Part shown: one piece after another, positions 34,631 through 43,130 of the stretch
Layout: every line of letters starts with the position of its first letter
How positions within the stretch are numbered: position 1 is the first letter of the stretch
Assembly (NCBI RefSeq): GCF_001420995.1
Contig: NZ_CP012184.1
Location: 3,456,501-3,520,500, forward strand
Source: Pseudonocardia sp. EC080619-01
Lineage (GTDB): Bacteria; Actinomycetota; Actinomycetes; Mycobacteriales; Pseudonocardiaceae
Length of the DNA stretch: 64,000 nt
Direction: 5' to 3'
Notes under the pieces: model-generated
Told to the model about the DNA's origin: nothing
The model's input: the letters and a program-made list of their open reading frames with translations, nothing else
Database searches by the model: none
Position numbers and translations under genes: made by a program

Positions 34631-35718
34631 GCGGCGTCGAGCTCGCCGCCCGTCTGGAGCGGGACGGCTTCGACCTCGACCTGGAGCTGAGCGTCGCCGA
34701 GGGGGAGGTCCTCGCCGTCCTCGGGCCGAACGGGGCCGGGAAGTCGACGATGCTCGGTGTCCTGTCCGGGCTCCTCCGCCCGGACAGCGGGCACCTGCGG
34801 GTCGGCGGGCGCACCCTGCTCGACACCGCGACCGGCGCGTTCGTCCCGGCGCACCGGCGGGGCGTGGGGCTGCTCGCCCAGGAGGCGCTGCTGTTCCCGC
34901 ACCTGTCCGCGCTGGCCAACGTGGCCTTCGGGCCGCGGGCGCAGGGCACCCCGCGGGCCGAGGCCGACGAGCGTGCCCGCGGCCTGCTGGGCGACGTCGG
35001 CGTCGGCGAGCTCGCCGCCCGCCGCCCGGCCCAGCTCTCCGGCGGGCAGCAGCAGCGCGTCGCGCTCGCCCGCGCGCTCGCCCCGCGGCCCGGGCTGCTC
35101 CTGCTCGACGAGCCGCTCGCCGCGCTCGACGTCGACGCCACGCCCGCCATGCGGACCCTCCTCCGGCGGGTGATCGCCGACGCCAAGCAGACCGCGCTGC
35201 TGGTCACCCACGACGCGCTGGACGCCCTCGTGCTCGCCGACCGGGTGGTCGTCCTGGACCGCGGGCGGATCGTCGAGCAGGGACCGGCACGCGACGTGCT
35301 GGCCCGCCCGCGCAGCCCCTTCTCGGCCCGGATCGCCGGCCTCGACCTGGTCCCCGGCACCGCGGACGGCGACGGGATCCGCACCGCCGACGGCGTCGAG
35401 CTGTACGGCCGGGCGGTCGAGGTCGCCCACGGCGAGCCCGCCGTGGCGGTGTTCCCGCCGTCGGCGGTCTCGGTGCACGTCGACCGGCCCGACGGGAGCC
35501 CGCGCAACGTGTTCCGGGTGCGGGTGGCGGCGCTCGAACCGCGGGGCGACGCCGTGCGGCTCCGGGCCGCGGCGCCGGCCGGCGGCCCCGCCTGGACGGA
35601 CGGCCTCGCCGCGGACGTCACGCCGGCCGCCGTCGCCGATCTGGGTGTCGAACCCGGTCACGACGTGTGGTTCGCCGTGAAGGCGACCGAGGTGGCGGTG
35701 CACGGCCGCCTCTCGTGA
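34627..35718 (+). CDS. modC: Molybdate ABC transporter ATPase ModC, 363 aa
   Basis: ABC ATPase with Walker A (GPNGAGKST), Q-loop (LLAQEALLFPHL), signature (LSGGQQQR), Walker B (LLLLDEPLAALD) and switch His (VTHDALDA). Residues about 235-363 form a C-terminal Mop/TOBE-like regulatory domain (RNVFRVRVAALEPRG, WFAVKATEVAVHG), as in ModC and related oxyanion transporters. The ATG at 34627 overlaps modB. It is the last gene of the three-gene operon. Confidence 0.92.
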   Translation: MSGVELAARLERDGFDLDLELSVAEGEVLAVLGPNGAGKSTMLGVLSGLLRPDSGHLRVGGRTLLDTATGAFVPAHRRGVGLLAQEALLFPHLSALANVAFGPRAQGTPRAEADERARGLLGDVGVGELAARRPAQLSGGQQQRVALARALAPRPGLLLLDEPLAALDVDATPAMRTLLRRVIADAKQTALLVTHDALDALVLADRVVVLDRGRIVEQGPARDVLARPRSPFSARIAGLDLVPGTADGDGIRTADGVELYGRAVEVAHGEPAVAVFPPSAVSVHVDRPDGSPRNVFRVRVAALEPRGDAVRLRAAAPAGGPAWTDGLAADVTPAAVADLGVEPGHDVWFAVKATEVAVHGRLS

Positions 35719-35799
35719 CCGGTCGCGGGCCGGAGCGGGGTACCTGCGCCCCGTCCGCACCCGAAACCTCGTTCACCCCACCGGTACCGCCGTTCACCC

Positions 35800-35817
35800 G
35801 AGACACCATCGTGTCTC
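35800..35817. promoter_or_regulatory. Inverted repeat GAGACAC-CATC-GTGTCTC
   Basis: Perfect 7-bp arms with a 4-nt loop, placed 82 nt after modC and just upstream of the predicted -10 of the subtilase gene. Two direct copies of GTTCACCC precede it (from about 35771 and 35792). It may terminate modC transcription or bind a regulator of the subtilase. There is no T-tract, which weakens the terminator reading. Confidence 0.4.
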
Positions 35818-35840
35818 TCGCACCATCCGTCACAGGCGAA

Positions 35841-35846
35841 TAGCGT
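35841..35846 (+). promoter_or_regulatory. Putative -10 element (TAGCGT) of the subtilase gene
   Basis: TAGCGT ends 8 nt before the GTG at 35855 and fits a leaderless actinobacterial promoter. The same hexamer precedes the PLD-like gene at 37075. Confidence 0.4.
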
Positions 35847-35854
35847 CGCTGTCC

Positions 35855-37042
35855 GTGAGCCTCCTGCGTTCCAGTGCCGCCCGCTCGGTCACTGCCGGTG
35901 TCCTGGCGGTGGCTCTCGGTGTTCCCCTCGCGACCCAGGCGTCCGCCGCCGAGACCGCGCCGGGGGCGCCGACCGGCTACCTGGTGCAGACCGCCTCGGC
36001 CGGCCAGACCCGGGCCGCCGCCGAGTCGGTCGGCGCCCGGCCGAGCGTCACCTTCGACACCGTCGTGCACGGCTTCGCCGCGCAGCTCGACGCGACGCAG
36101 GCCGCCGAGCTGCGCGGACGGCCGGGCGTGGTCGGCGTCGAGGAGGACCGGACGATCAGTGCGGTCGACCCGCAGGGCACCCACCAGGACGCACCGGCCG
36201 ACCCGGCGCAGGACGAGCAGGCCCCCGGCAACTGGGGTCTCGACCGGATCGACCAGCCGGACCTCCCGCTCGACGGGCGGTACCGGCACACCGCGGACGG
36301 CTCCGGTGTGGACGTGTTCGTGCTCGACACCGGTGTGGACGCGAGCCACCCGCAGTTCGGCGGCCGGGCGAAGCTGGAGACCAACACGATCGACCAGCGC
36401 AACGAGGACTGCGACGGGCACGGCACCGTCGTCGGCGGGATCGCCGCCGCGAAGGACTACGGCGTCGCGCCCGGCGCGAACGTCCGCGCCGTGAAGGTCC
36501 TGGACTGCAACGGCACCGGGACGCTGTCGTCGCTCCTGGCCGGGATCGACTGGGTCGTGCAGAACAAGCGCGGCCCGTCGGTGGCGGTCATGTCCTGGAG
36601 CTACGGCAACTCGCCGATGCTGGAGCAGGCCGTGAAGCGGATGATCGGTGCCGGGGTGTTCTCGGCGTCCTCGGCGGGCAACACCGGCGGCGACGACTGC
36701 ACCGCGCTGCCCCGGGCCGTCGACGGCGTGCTCGTCGTCGCGAACTCCACCATCGAGGACCGCCGGGCCTCCAACTCCTCCACCGGGCGCTGCGTGTCGC
36801 TCTACGCGCCGGGATCCCGGATCGTCGCCCCGGTGCCGGGCGGGGGCACCGCCTCCTACACCGGGACGTCGATGGCGGCCCCGTTCGCCGCCGGTGTCGC
36901 GGCCCTCTACAAGCAGGCCCGCGGCGACCAGCCCGCGGCGACGGTGCGGTCGTGGATGCTCGACAACGCCGTCGGAGGGAAGATCAGCGGCGGCGAGACC
37001 GGGGGCACGCCGAACCGGCTGCTGCAGACCGGCGGGCTGTGA
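35855..37042 (+). CDS. Secreted subtilisin-like serine protease (S8) with I9 propeptide, 395 aa
   Basis: A signal peptide (about 1-31, ending TQASAAE) is followed by an inhibitor-I9-type propeptide (YLVQTASAG to GVEEDRTIS). The catalytic triad is visible: Asp in VFVLDTGVD, His in DGHGTVVGG and Ser in YTGTSMAAPFAAG, with the oxyanion Asn in SSAGNTGG. It is a complete extracellular protease, ending soon after the catalytic domain without extra domains. GTG start chosen for the intact signal peptide and the -10 just upstream. Confidence 0.92.
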   Translation: MSLLRSSAARSVTAGVLAVALGVPLATQASAAETAPGAPTGYLVQTASAGQTRAAAESVGARPSVTFDTVVHGFAAQLDATQAAELRGRPGVVGVEEDRTISAVDPQGTHQDAPADPAQDEQAPGNWGLDRIDQPDLPLDGRYRHTADGSGVDVFVLDTGVDASHPQFGGRAKLETNTIDQRNEDCDGHGTVVGGIAAAKDYGVAPGANVRAVKVLDCNGTGTLSSLLAGIDWVVQNKRGPSVAVMSWSYGNSPMLEQAVKRMIGAGVFSASSAGNTGGDDCTALPRAVDGVLVVANSTIEDRRASNSSTGRCVSLYAPGSRIVAPVPGGGTASYTGTSMAAPFAAGVAALYKQARGDQPAATVRSWMLDNAVGGKISGGETGGTPNRLLQTGGL

Positions 37043-37074
37043 CCCACGGAGAGACCGGCGGAGGGACCGGCGGA

Positions 37075-37080
37075 TAGCGT
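37075..37080 (+). promoter_or_regulatory. Putative -10 element (TAGCGT) of the PLD-like gene
   Basis: TAGCGT ends 6 nt before the ATG at 37087, consistent with a leaderless transcript. No Shine-Dalgarno is evident. Confidence 0.4.
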
Positions 37081-37086
37081 CGGCCC

Positions 37087-38715
37087 ATGCCCGGCCCGTC
37101 GCTCGACGATCTCGTCTCCCGCTACCTCGTTCCCGGGACCCCGGAGTCCCCGACGTTCCGCGAGGACACCGAGTGGCACCCGATCGTCGACGGTGTCACC
37201 TACTTCGCCGACCTGCGTGGGCTCCTGGACCGGGCAGGCGCCGGGGACTCCGTGCTGATCACCGGGCTCAACCTGGAACCGGAGATGGACCTGACCGGGC
37301 GGGAACCCGGCGACGACGGCTACGAGCCCCTCGCCGACCGGCTGGCCCGGCTCGTCGCCGCCGGTGTGGACGTCCGCGTGCTGCTGACCGGGGCCCTGTT
37401 CTCCGGCTCGGTGCCGGGGGTGGCGATCGGGCCGTTCCGGGCGAACGCGTTCGCCGCGCTGGAGCTGCGGCGCCGCCCGGAGCTGCGCGGCCGTGTGCTG
37501 CTGGACTGGTCCGGTTCCGGGATCGGCTGCCACCACCAGAAGATCGTGCTGGCACACGTGGGCGGGGAGCTGACCGCCTTCGTCGGCGGGCTCGACCTGT
37601 CGGCGAACCGGTTCGACGCCGAGCCGCACGACCGGCTCTCGATCGGTGCGGAGCGGTGGGGCTGGCACGACGGCGCCGTCCGGCTCCGCGGTCCGGCCGC
37701 GGCCCGGGTCTGGGAGGTCTACCGGGCCCGCTGGACCGAGGCGGTGACGCTCCCGCCGCGCAGGTTCATGGTGAACCCGGTCGACTGGGAGCCGATCAAC
37801 CCCGAGCCGGTCGCGCCGCTCCTCCCGCCGTCGCCGCCGGCGCCGCCGCGCGACGAGCCGGGTACCGCGGTGCAGGTGCTCCGCTCGTTCCGGCCGTGGA
37901 AGATCGACCACTTCGGGATGCTCCACCGGCGGCACTGGACGGTGCTGCCGCGCGACGGCGTCCAGGAGGTCTTCCACGCGCTGAGCGCCGCGATCCGCGC
38001 CGCGCGGCACTACGTCTACCTGGAGGACCAGTACTTCTTCGAGGTCCCCGGCGGCCGGCGCGCGTTCCGGCTCTACGGCCTGCTCCGCGACGCCGCCGCC
38101 CGCGGGGTGAAGATCGTGCTCGTCTGCTCCGGCCGGCGGGACCCGGTGGACGCCGGCGTGAACAAGTTCCGTCGCCGGGTCACCGGCGACGTGCAGCGTG
38201 GCGTCGTCGACCAGCTGGACCCCGCCGACCGCGGCAACGTGATGATGCACCGCATCGAGGACCTCACGGTCCACACCAAACTGATGCTCGTCGACGACGT
38301 GTTCGCCGCCGTCGGGTCGGCCAACTTCTTCTCGCGGTCGATGCGCGGCACCGACACCGAGCTGAGCACCGCACTCGTCACGACCGGCGACCAGGTCCGT
38401 GACCTGCGGGTACGGCTGTGGGCCGAGCACCTGCGCACGGACCTCACCGAGGAACTGCGACCGTCGCTGGAGGACCTGGCACTGGCCCTGGGGATGTGGC
38501 GCCCGGAGTGGCTGCCGCCGGACGCACCGGCCGGCACCTGGCGGGTCCCCGGCTACCCGGCCGGGTTCGCCCCGGCCGAACGGGTGCTCGTCCCGGTCGG
38601 TCCGTGGCCCGAGCCGTCGCCGAAGCCGCTGCAGCGGGCCGCCCGCGGAGCCCGGCGCGGGGCGACGCGGGTCGCCGAGTCGGGCAGGCGGGCCGGGCGC
38701 AGGCTGTCGTCGTAG
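37087..38715 (+). CDS. Phospholipase D-like protein, 542 aa
   Basis: Two PLD half-domains. The second has a full HKD motif HTKLMLVD (H396, K398, D403) with the following GSANFFSRS. The first reads HQKIVLAH (H150, K152) with His157 where the motif normally has Asp. PLD-family enzymes act on phosphodiester bonds through the paired His residues, so activity is possible despite the substitution. No signal peptide is seen, so it is probably cytoplasmic or membrane-associated. The basic C-terminus ([20 protein letters not shown]) could contact membrane or nucleic acid. The substrate is unknown. Confidence 0.82.
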   Translation: MPGPSLDDLVSRYLVPGTPESPTFREDTEWHPIVDGVTYFADLRGLLDRAGAGDSVLITGLNLEPEMDLTGREPGDDGYEPLADRLARLVAAGVDVRVLLTGALFSGSVPGVAIGPFRANAFAALELRRRPELRGRVLLDWSGSGIGCHHQKIVLAHVGGELTAFVGGLDLSANRFDAEPHDRLSIGAERWGWHDGAVRLRGPAAARVWEVYRARWTEAVTLPPRRFMVNPVDWEPINPEPVAPLLPPSPPAPPRDEPGTAVQVLRSFRPWKIDHFGMLHRRHWTVLPRDGVQEVFHALSAAIRAARHYVYLEDQYFFEVPGGRRAFRLYGLLRDAAARGVKIVLVCSGRRDPVDAGVNKFRRRVTGDVQRGVVDQLDPADRGNVMMHRIEDLTVHTKLMLVDDVFAAVGSANFFSRSMRGTDTELSTALVTTGDQVRDLRVRLWAEHLRTDLTEELRPSLEDLALALGMWRPEWLPPDAPAGTWRVPGYPAGFAPAERVLVPVGPWPEPSPKPLQRAARGARRGATRVAESGRRAGRRLSS

Positions 38716-38807
38716 CCCTCTCCCGAGGGGGTGTTGGCACCGGCCTGCTCAAGGACGAGGATGTGTCGCAGATCGCTCTGCCGCGCACCGTCGAGGAGAA
38801 CAACGTC

Positions 38808-40478
38808 GTGACCTCCCCCGCCGCCGGACACCCCGTCGTCCCGTCGTACGCATCCGGGATCTCGGACACACCGCTGCTCGGTGACACCATCGGCGACAAC
38901 TTCGACCGCACCGCCGCCGCGTTCGGTGACAACGACGCGCTGGTCGAGGTGGCCACCGGGCGTCGCTGGACCTACACGCAGCTGCGCGAGGACGTCGACC
39001 GGCTCGCCTGCGGCCTGCTCGCCGCCGGCGTCGCGACCGGGGACCGGCTGGGCATCTGGGCCCCGAACATGGCGGAGTGGACGCTGACCCAGTACGCCAC
39101 GGCGAAGCTCGGCGTCGTCCTGGTCAACATCAACCCGTCGTACCGGACGCACGAGCTGGAGTTCGTGCTGAAGCAGGCCGGGATCTCCACCCTGGTCGCG
39201 GCGCGCGAGTTCAAGACCTCGAACTACGAGAAGATGATCGCCGAGGTCCGCGGCAACTGCCCGGACCTGCTGCGCGTCGTCATCGCCGGGTCGGACGAGT
39301 GGGCGGCCCTGGCCGCCGGCGGCGCCGCCGCGGACCGGGTCCGGCTCGCCGAGATCCAGGCGTCGCTGACCGCCGACGACCCGATCAACATCCAGTACAC
39401 GTCCGGGACCACGGGGTTCCCGAAGGGCGCGACCCTGTCGCACCACAACATCCTCAACAACGGCTACTACGTCGGGAAGCTCTGCGGCTACACCGAGGCG
39501 GACCGGGTCTGCATCCCGGTGCCCTTCTACCACTGCTTCGGCATGGTCATGGGCAACCTCGGGTGCACCACCAACGGCGCGACGATGGTCATCCCGGCCC
39601 AGGGCTTCGACCCGAAGGCGACGCTGAAGGCCGTCGAGCAGGAGCGCTGCACCTCGCTCTACGGCGTCCCGACGATGTTCATCGCCGAGCTCAACGACCC
39701 GGACTTCGCGTCGTACGACCTGTCCAGCCTGCGCACCGGGATCATGGCCGGCTCGCCGTGCCCGGTCGAGGTGATGAAGCAGGTCGTCGAGCGGATGGGC
39801 ATGACCGAGGTGACGATCTGCTACGGCATGACCGAGACCAGCCCGGTGTCCACCCAGACCCGCGCCGACGACTCGCTGGACCTGAGGGTCTCCACCGTGG
39901 GCCGGGTGCACCCGCACCTGGAGGTCAAGGTCGTCGACCCGGAGACCGGGAAGACCCTGCCCCGGGGCGAGGCCGGTGAGCTCTGCACCCGCGGCTACTC
40001 GGTCATGCTCGGGTACTGGGACCAGCCGGAGAAGACCGCGGAGGTGATCGACCGGGCTCGCTGGATGCACACCGGGGACATCGCCGTCATGGACGACGAG
40101 GGCTACGTCAACATCACCGGCCGGATCAAGGACATGGTCATCCGGGGTGGGGAGAACGTGTACCCGCGCGAGATCGAGGAGTTCCTCTACACCCACCCCG
40201 ACGTGCTCGACGCGCAGGTCATCGGGGTCCCCGACGCCCGCTACGGCGAGGAGCTCTGCGCCTGGGTGGTCCTCCGCGAGGGTGCGGCGGCGATGACCCC
40301 GGAGTCCCTGAAGGAGTTCGCGACCGGACGGCTGGCGCACTACAAGATCCCGCGCTACGTCCTGGTCGTCGACGAGTTCCCGATGACGGTCACCGGCAAG
40401 GTCCGCAAGGTCGAGATGCGCGAGAAGTCGGTCGGCCTGCTCGATCTCGGTGAGGCGGCGGGCGCCCGAAACGCCTGA
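38808..40478 (+). CDS. Acyl-CoA synthetase (AMP-binding), 556 aa
   Basis: ANL-superfamily ligase with P-loop [11 protein letters not shown], the A5-type motif YGMTETSP, the hinge region [17 protein letters not shown] and the catalytic Lys in [12 protein letters not shown]. It is of the medium/long-chain fatty acid CoA ligase type (the sequence YHCFGMVMG is typical). It makes acyl-AMP, then acyl-CoA. Start: GTG 38808 is preferred because GAGGAG lies 9 nt upstream; an in-frame GTG at 38763 would add 15 residues. Stands alone between the PLD-like and cold-shock genes. Confidence 0.88.
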   Translation: MTSPAAGHPVVPSYASGISDTPLLGDTIGDNFDRTAAAFGDNDALVEVATGRRWTYTQLREDVDRLACGLLAAGVATGDRLGIWAPNMAEWTLTQYATAKLGVVLVNINPSYRTHELEFVLKQAGISTLVAAREFKTSNYEKMIAEVRGNCPDLLRVVIAGSDEWAALAAGGAAADRVRLAEIQASLTADDPINIQYTSGTTGFPKGATLSHHNILNNGYYVGKLCGYTEADRVCIPVPFYHCFGMVMGNLGCTTNGATMVIPAQGFDPKATLKAVEQERCTSLYGVPTMFIAELNDPDFASYDLSSLRTGIMAGSPCPVEVMKQVVERMGMTEVTICYGMTETSPVSTQTRADDSLDLRVSTVGRVHPHLEVKVVDPETGKTLPRGEAGELCTRGYSVMLGYWDQPEKTAEVIDRARWMHTGDIAVMDDEGYVNITGRIKDMVIRGGENVYPREIEEFLYTHPDVLDAQVIGVPDARYGEELCAWVVLREGAAAMTPESLKEFATGRLAHYKIPRYVLVVDEFPMTVTGKVRKVEMREKSVGLLDLGEAAGARNA

Positions 40479-40498
40479 CCCCGGCACCTACCACGCGG

Positions 40499-40504
40499 TA
40501 CGAT
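40499..40504 (+). promoter_or_regulatory. Possible -10 element (TACGAT) for the cold-shock-domain gene
   Basis: TACGAT lies 80 nt before the GTG at 40585, leaving a leader typical of cold-shock genes. No convincing -35 is seen, so confidence is low. Confidence 0.3.
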
Positions 40505-40584
40505 GAGGCGACGCGTCCGGAAGCCACCGGCTTCCCCGGGCGCGTTCGTCGTGCAGGCAGGAACGCAGGGAATCGAGGAGCACG

Positions 40585-40971
40585 GTGCCCACCGGCAGGG
40601 TGAAGTGGTACGACGCGGAGAAGGGCTTCGGCTTCCTCTCCCAGGACGGCGGCGAGGACGTCTACGTCCGCAAGGCGGCACTGCCGTCCGGGACCGAGGC
40701 GCTCAAGTCCGGTCAGCGGGTCGAGTTCGGCATGGCCGAGGGACGGCGGGGCCCGCAGGCGCTGTCGGTCCGCGTGGTCGAGAAGCAGGCGTCGGCCGTG
40801 GAGAACACGCGCCGCCCGGCCGAGGAGCTGCACGGCCTGATCGAGGACATGATGGGCCTGCTGGAGAACAAGATCCAGCCGGCGCTGCGGCACGGCCGGT
40901 ACCCCGACCGGAAGACGTGCAAGCTGGCCGCCGAGGTCGTCCGCGCGGTCGCCCGGGACCTCGACGGCTGA
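40585..40971 (+). CDS. Cold-shock-domain protein with C-terminal helical extension, 128 aa
   Basis: Residues 1-65 form a cold-shock domain: [15 protein letters not shown] (RNP1-like) and [10 protein letters not shown], where most CSPs have DVFVHxSAI. It binds single-stranded RNA or DNA. A further 60 residues ([19 protein letters not shown] and after) are helical and absent from ordinary 67-aa CspA. This longer form is common in actinobacteria. GTG 40585 has GAGGAG upstream. Downstream lies a 669-bp repeat-rich gap. Confidence 0.88.
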   Translation: MPTGRVKWYDAEKGFGFLSQDGGEDVYVRKAALPSGTEALKSGQRVEFGMAEGRRGPQALSVRVVEKQASAVENTRRPAEELHGLIEDMMGLLENKIQPALRHGRYPDRKTCKLAAEVVRAVARDLDG

Positions 40972-41120
40972 GCGCCGCGGATCGAGCGCGGTACGCCGGG
41001 GACCCTCGAGCCCGGGCGCGGCGGTGTGGGCGGCCCTGGCGGGCCCGAGAGGCGGGCGTCGCAGCGCCCTCGGTGGCGGGGCCTGGCCCCGTAGCGCTGT
41101 GCCCGGCGTGCCTCTTTCTG

Positions 41121-41148
41121 TGAAATCGCTTCCCCAGGCAGCGATCTC
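41121..41148. repeat. Dispersed hairpin repeat, intergenic copy 1
   Basis: Arms ATCGCTTCC (41125-41133) and GGCAGCGAT (41137-41145). In reverse complement the whole hairpin matches the jetB copy at 2966-2986 base for base. It lies in the 669-bp gap after the cold-shock gene. Confidence 0.85.
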
Positions 41149-41199
41149 TACCCGGTGAGACGGCGGCCGGTCCGGGTGTGACGGCGCCCCGTGCCGGCC

Positions 41200-41241
41200 T
41201 GTGCCTGTGCCCGTGCCCGTGCCTGCGCCCGCGCTTGCGCT
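41200..41241. repeat. Degenerate 6-bp tandem repeat, 7 units
   Basis: Units TGTGCC, TGTGCC, CGTGCC, CGTGCC, TGCGCC, CGCGCT, TGCGCT lie between the two hairpin copies. It has no coding support. It may be a slippage product. Confidence 0.75.
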
Positions 41242-41265
41242 TGGATGTTGGGTCGCCTTGTGCAG

Positions 41266-41291
41266 GGTCGCTTCCTGAGGCAGCGATCTCG
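41266..41291. repeat. Dispersed hairpin repeat, intergenic copy 2
   Basis: Arms GTCGCTTCC (41268-41276) and GGCAGCGAT (41280-41288); the loop differs from copy 1 at 41121-41148, 143 bp away in the same orientation. Confidence 0.75.
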
Positions 41292-41473
41292 GTGGGGAGG
41301 CCCCCAGATCGGGTCGCGTGTCGTGCTGTCCCGGGCGGCACGTTGCCCTGGCGCGGAGCCGTTGTGCAGCTCACCCGCCGCCGAGCGCGCCGGCGGGCCA
41401 CCGTGCCGGATCGGCCGGCGCCCCGAGGCCCTGCGCCCGTGAGCCGCACGGATCCGCCCACCCCGCCCACCCA

Positions 41474-41538
41474 TTCGCACGGGTTCCCGTCGTTCGCACG
41501 GGGTCGGATCCCGTGCGAGGCGAGCGATCCCGTGCGAA
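41474..41538. repeat. Four-armed dispersed repeat (A-A-A'-A'), copy 2
   Basis: Arms TTCGCACGGG at 41474-41483 and 41493-41502, CCCGTGCGA at 41510-41518 and CCCGTGCGAA at 41529-41538. Spacing between arms (19, 17 and 19 nt) is identical to the copy at 8720-8784, and the intervening bases are partly conserved. The rest of the 40972-41640 gap shows no credible gene. Confidence 0.85.
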
Positions 41539-41640
41539 ACCGGATCGGCGGTGGCGGTGGCGCGAGGGGGGCCCGTGGGTGGGGGCGGGCCCGGCACGGG
41601 CAGGCGAAATGTCCGGGCCGTGGCTCGCGTTGCACCGGGC

Positions 41641-42597
41641 GTGCGCCTGTCGTTGCTGGACCGATCCCGGACCCGGGCGGGGGAACCCGACTCGGCGGCG
41701 TTGCGGCACACCGTCGACCGGGCCCGGCGGGCGGAGCGGTCGGGCTACCACCGGTTCTGGGTCGCGGAGCACCACGCGGTGCCGGGGATCGCGTCCGGGA
41801 GCCCACCGGTCCTGATGGCGGCCGTGGCCGCGGCGACGGAGCGGATCCGGGTCGGTTCCGGCGGGATCATGCTGCCCAACCACCAGCCGCTCGTCGTCGC
41901 CGAGCAGGTCGCGACGCTCGCGGCGCTGTACCCGGGCCGGATCGACGTGGGGCTCGGGCGCTCGCCGGGGTTCACCGAGCCGGTCCGCCGGGCGCTGCGT
42001 GCGGCGGACGCCGGCGACGACGCGTTCCGGGCCGGCGTCACCGAGCTCCTGGCCTACCTCGACGGCACCGGGCCCGTCACCGCGCGGCCGCGGCTGGAGC
42101 GGTCGGTGCCGGTGTTCCTGCTGGCCACCGGGGCGGGGTTGCGGCTGGCGGGTGAGCTGGGGCTGCCGGTCGTCGTCGGCGGGCCGGTGCTCGACGACCG
42201 CGCCGCGCTCGACGGATACCGCGAGCGGGCCGGGGCGGCCGCCCATCTCGTGGTCTCGGCGGACGTCCTGGTGGGGCCGCCGGAGCTGGCGTGGCCGGAG
42301 GCGTGGGCGCTCGCCGCCGCCCGGACGACGGGGGAGTTCCCGCCGCTGGAGCCGCCCGCGCGGGACCGCCGGTCGACCGGCAGGCAGCGGGAGCTCGTCG
42401 CGTCGGCGCTGAGCCGCACCGTCGCCGGCGACGAGGACACCGTCGCCGAGCACCTCGACGATCTCGTGGAGCGCACCGGTGCCGACGAGCTGCTGGTCAG
42501 CTCGTCGACCTGGGACCGGGACGCGCTCGCGGAGTCCGACGCGGCCCTGGCCAGGCTGCTGGGTGCGACCCGCGCCGCGCCCGGCGCCCGTCGGTGA
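41641..42597 (+). CDS. LLM-class flavin-dependent oxidoreductase, 318 aa
   Basis: Luciferase-like monooxygenase fold: RLSLLDRS start, YHRFWVAEHHAVPG, GSGGIMLPNH and VEQVATLAALYPGRIDVGLGRSPG-type signatures (key residues AEHH, GGIMLPNH, PGRIDLGLGR-like). Such proteins use FMN or F420 to oxidise small organics; the substrate here is unknown. The GTG at 41641 is chosen because family members begin at the first beta strand; an in-frame GTG at 41620 is also possible. No Shine-Dalgarno is seen. Confidence 0.85.
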   Translation: MRLSLLDRSRTRAGEPDSAALRHTVDRARRAERSGYHRFWVAEHHAVPGIASGSPPVLMAAVAAATERIRVGSGGIMLPNHQPLVVAEQVATLAALYPGRIDVGLGRSPGFTEPVRRALRAADAGDDAFRAGVTELLAYLDGTGPVTARPRLERSVPVFLLATGAGLRLAGELGLPVVVGGPVLDDRAALDGYRERAGAAAHLVVSADVLVGPPELAWPEAWALAAARTTGEFPPLEPPARDRRSTGRQRELVASALSRTVAGDEDTVAEHLDDLVERTGADELLVSSSTWDRDALAESDAALARLLGATRAAPGARR

Positions 42598-42606
42598 CCC
42601 CGGCGC

Positions 42607-43113
42607 TCAGGACGCCGGCTGCTGCTCGCCCACCAGCACCCAGGTGGCACGCACCGGGAACTGCATCTGCAGGGTCTCCTGGTCGATCGCCGGAGCGGGT
42701 CCGAACAGCTGCACCTGCGCGGTGAGGAGCCGGTCGGTCGGCTGCGGGAGCTCCAGGGTGAACTCGGTGCGGCTCCCGGCCGGCGCGATGTCGCTGCGCT
42801 GCTGGATCGGCTGCGGCGAGCCGTCGCGGGTGAAGGCGTAGGCGACCTGCCACGGCCCGGAGGACACCTCGTCCGGCACGGTGATGCGGATCGCGGTGGC
42901 GGGCGGGACGTCCGCGGTGACCCGGGCGTTCGGGTCGTCGGTGCAGTCCTCCATGCGGTTGTCGCAGAACTGCGTGGGCGCGGCGGTCAGCGCGTTCCCG
43001 GCGACGTCGAAGGTCACGGTCGGGGACGAGCCGCCGCATCCGGCGAGCAGGACCGCGACGACGGCGAGGAGCCCGGCGAGCGTGCGCGCGGACCGTCGGG
43101 GACGGGTGATCAC
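42607..43113 (-). CDS. DUF2771-like lipoprotein, 168 aa
   Basis: N-terminal basic region, hydrophobic helix and lipobox LLAGC (VAVLLAGCGG) show a lipid-anchored exported protein. The mature part has a Cys pair (QFCDNRMEDCTDD) and two beta-rich stretches with Ig-like character. The pattern fits the actinobacterial DUF2771 family, whose function is unknown. GTG 43113 starts just before the lipoprotein signal. The MFS gene stop lies 18 nt upstream, so the two are probably co-transcribed. Confidence 0.75.
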   Translation of the reverse strand: MITRPRRSARTLAGLLAVVAVLLAGCGGSSPTVTFDVAGNALTAAPTQFCDNRMEDCTDDPNARVTADVPPATAIRITVPDEVSSGPWQVAYAFTRDGSPQPIQQRSDIAPAGSRTEFTLELPQPTDRLLTAQVQLFGPAPAIDQETLQMQFPVRATWVLVGEQQPAS

Positions 43114-43130
43114 ACCGACCACCCTACGGA

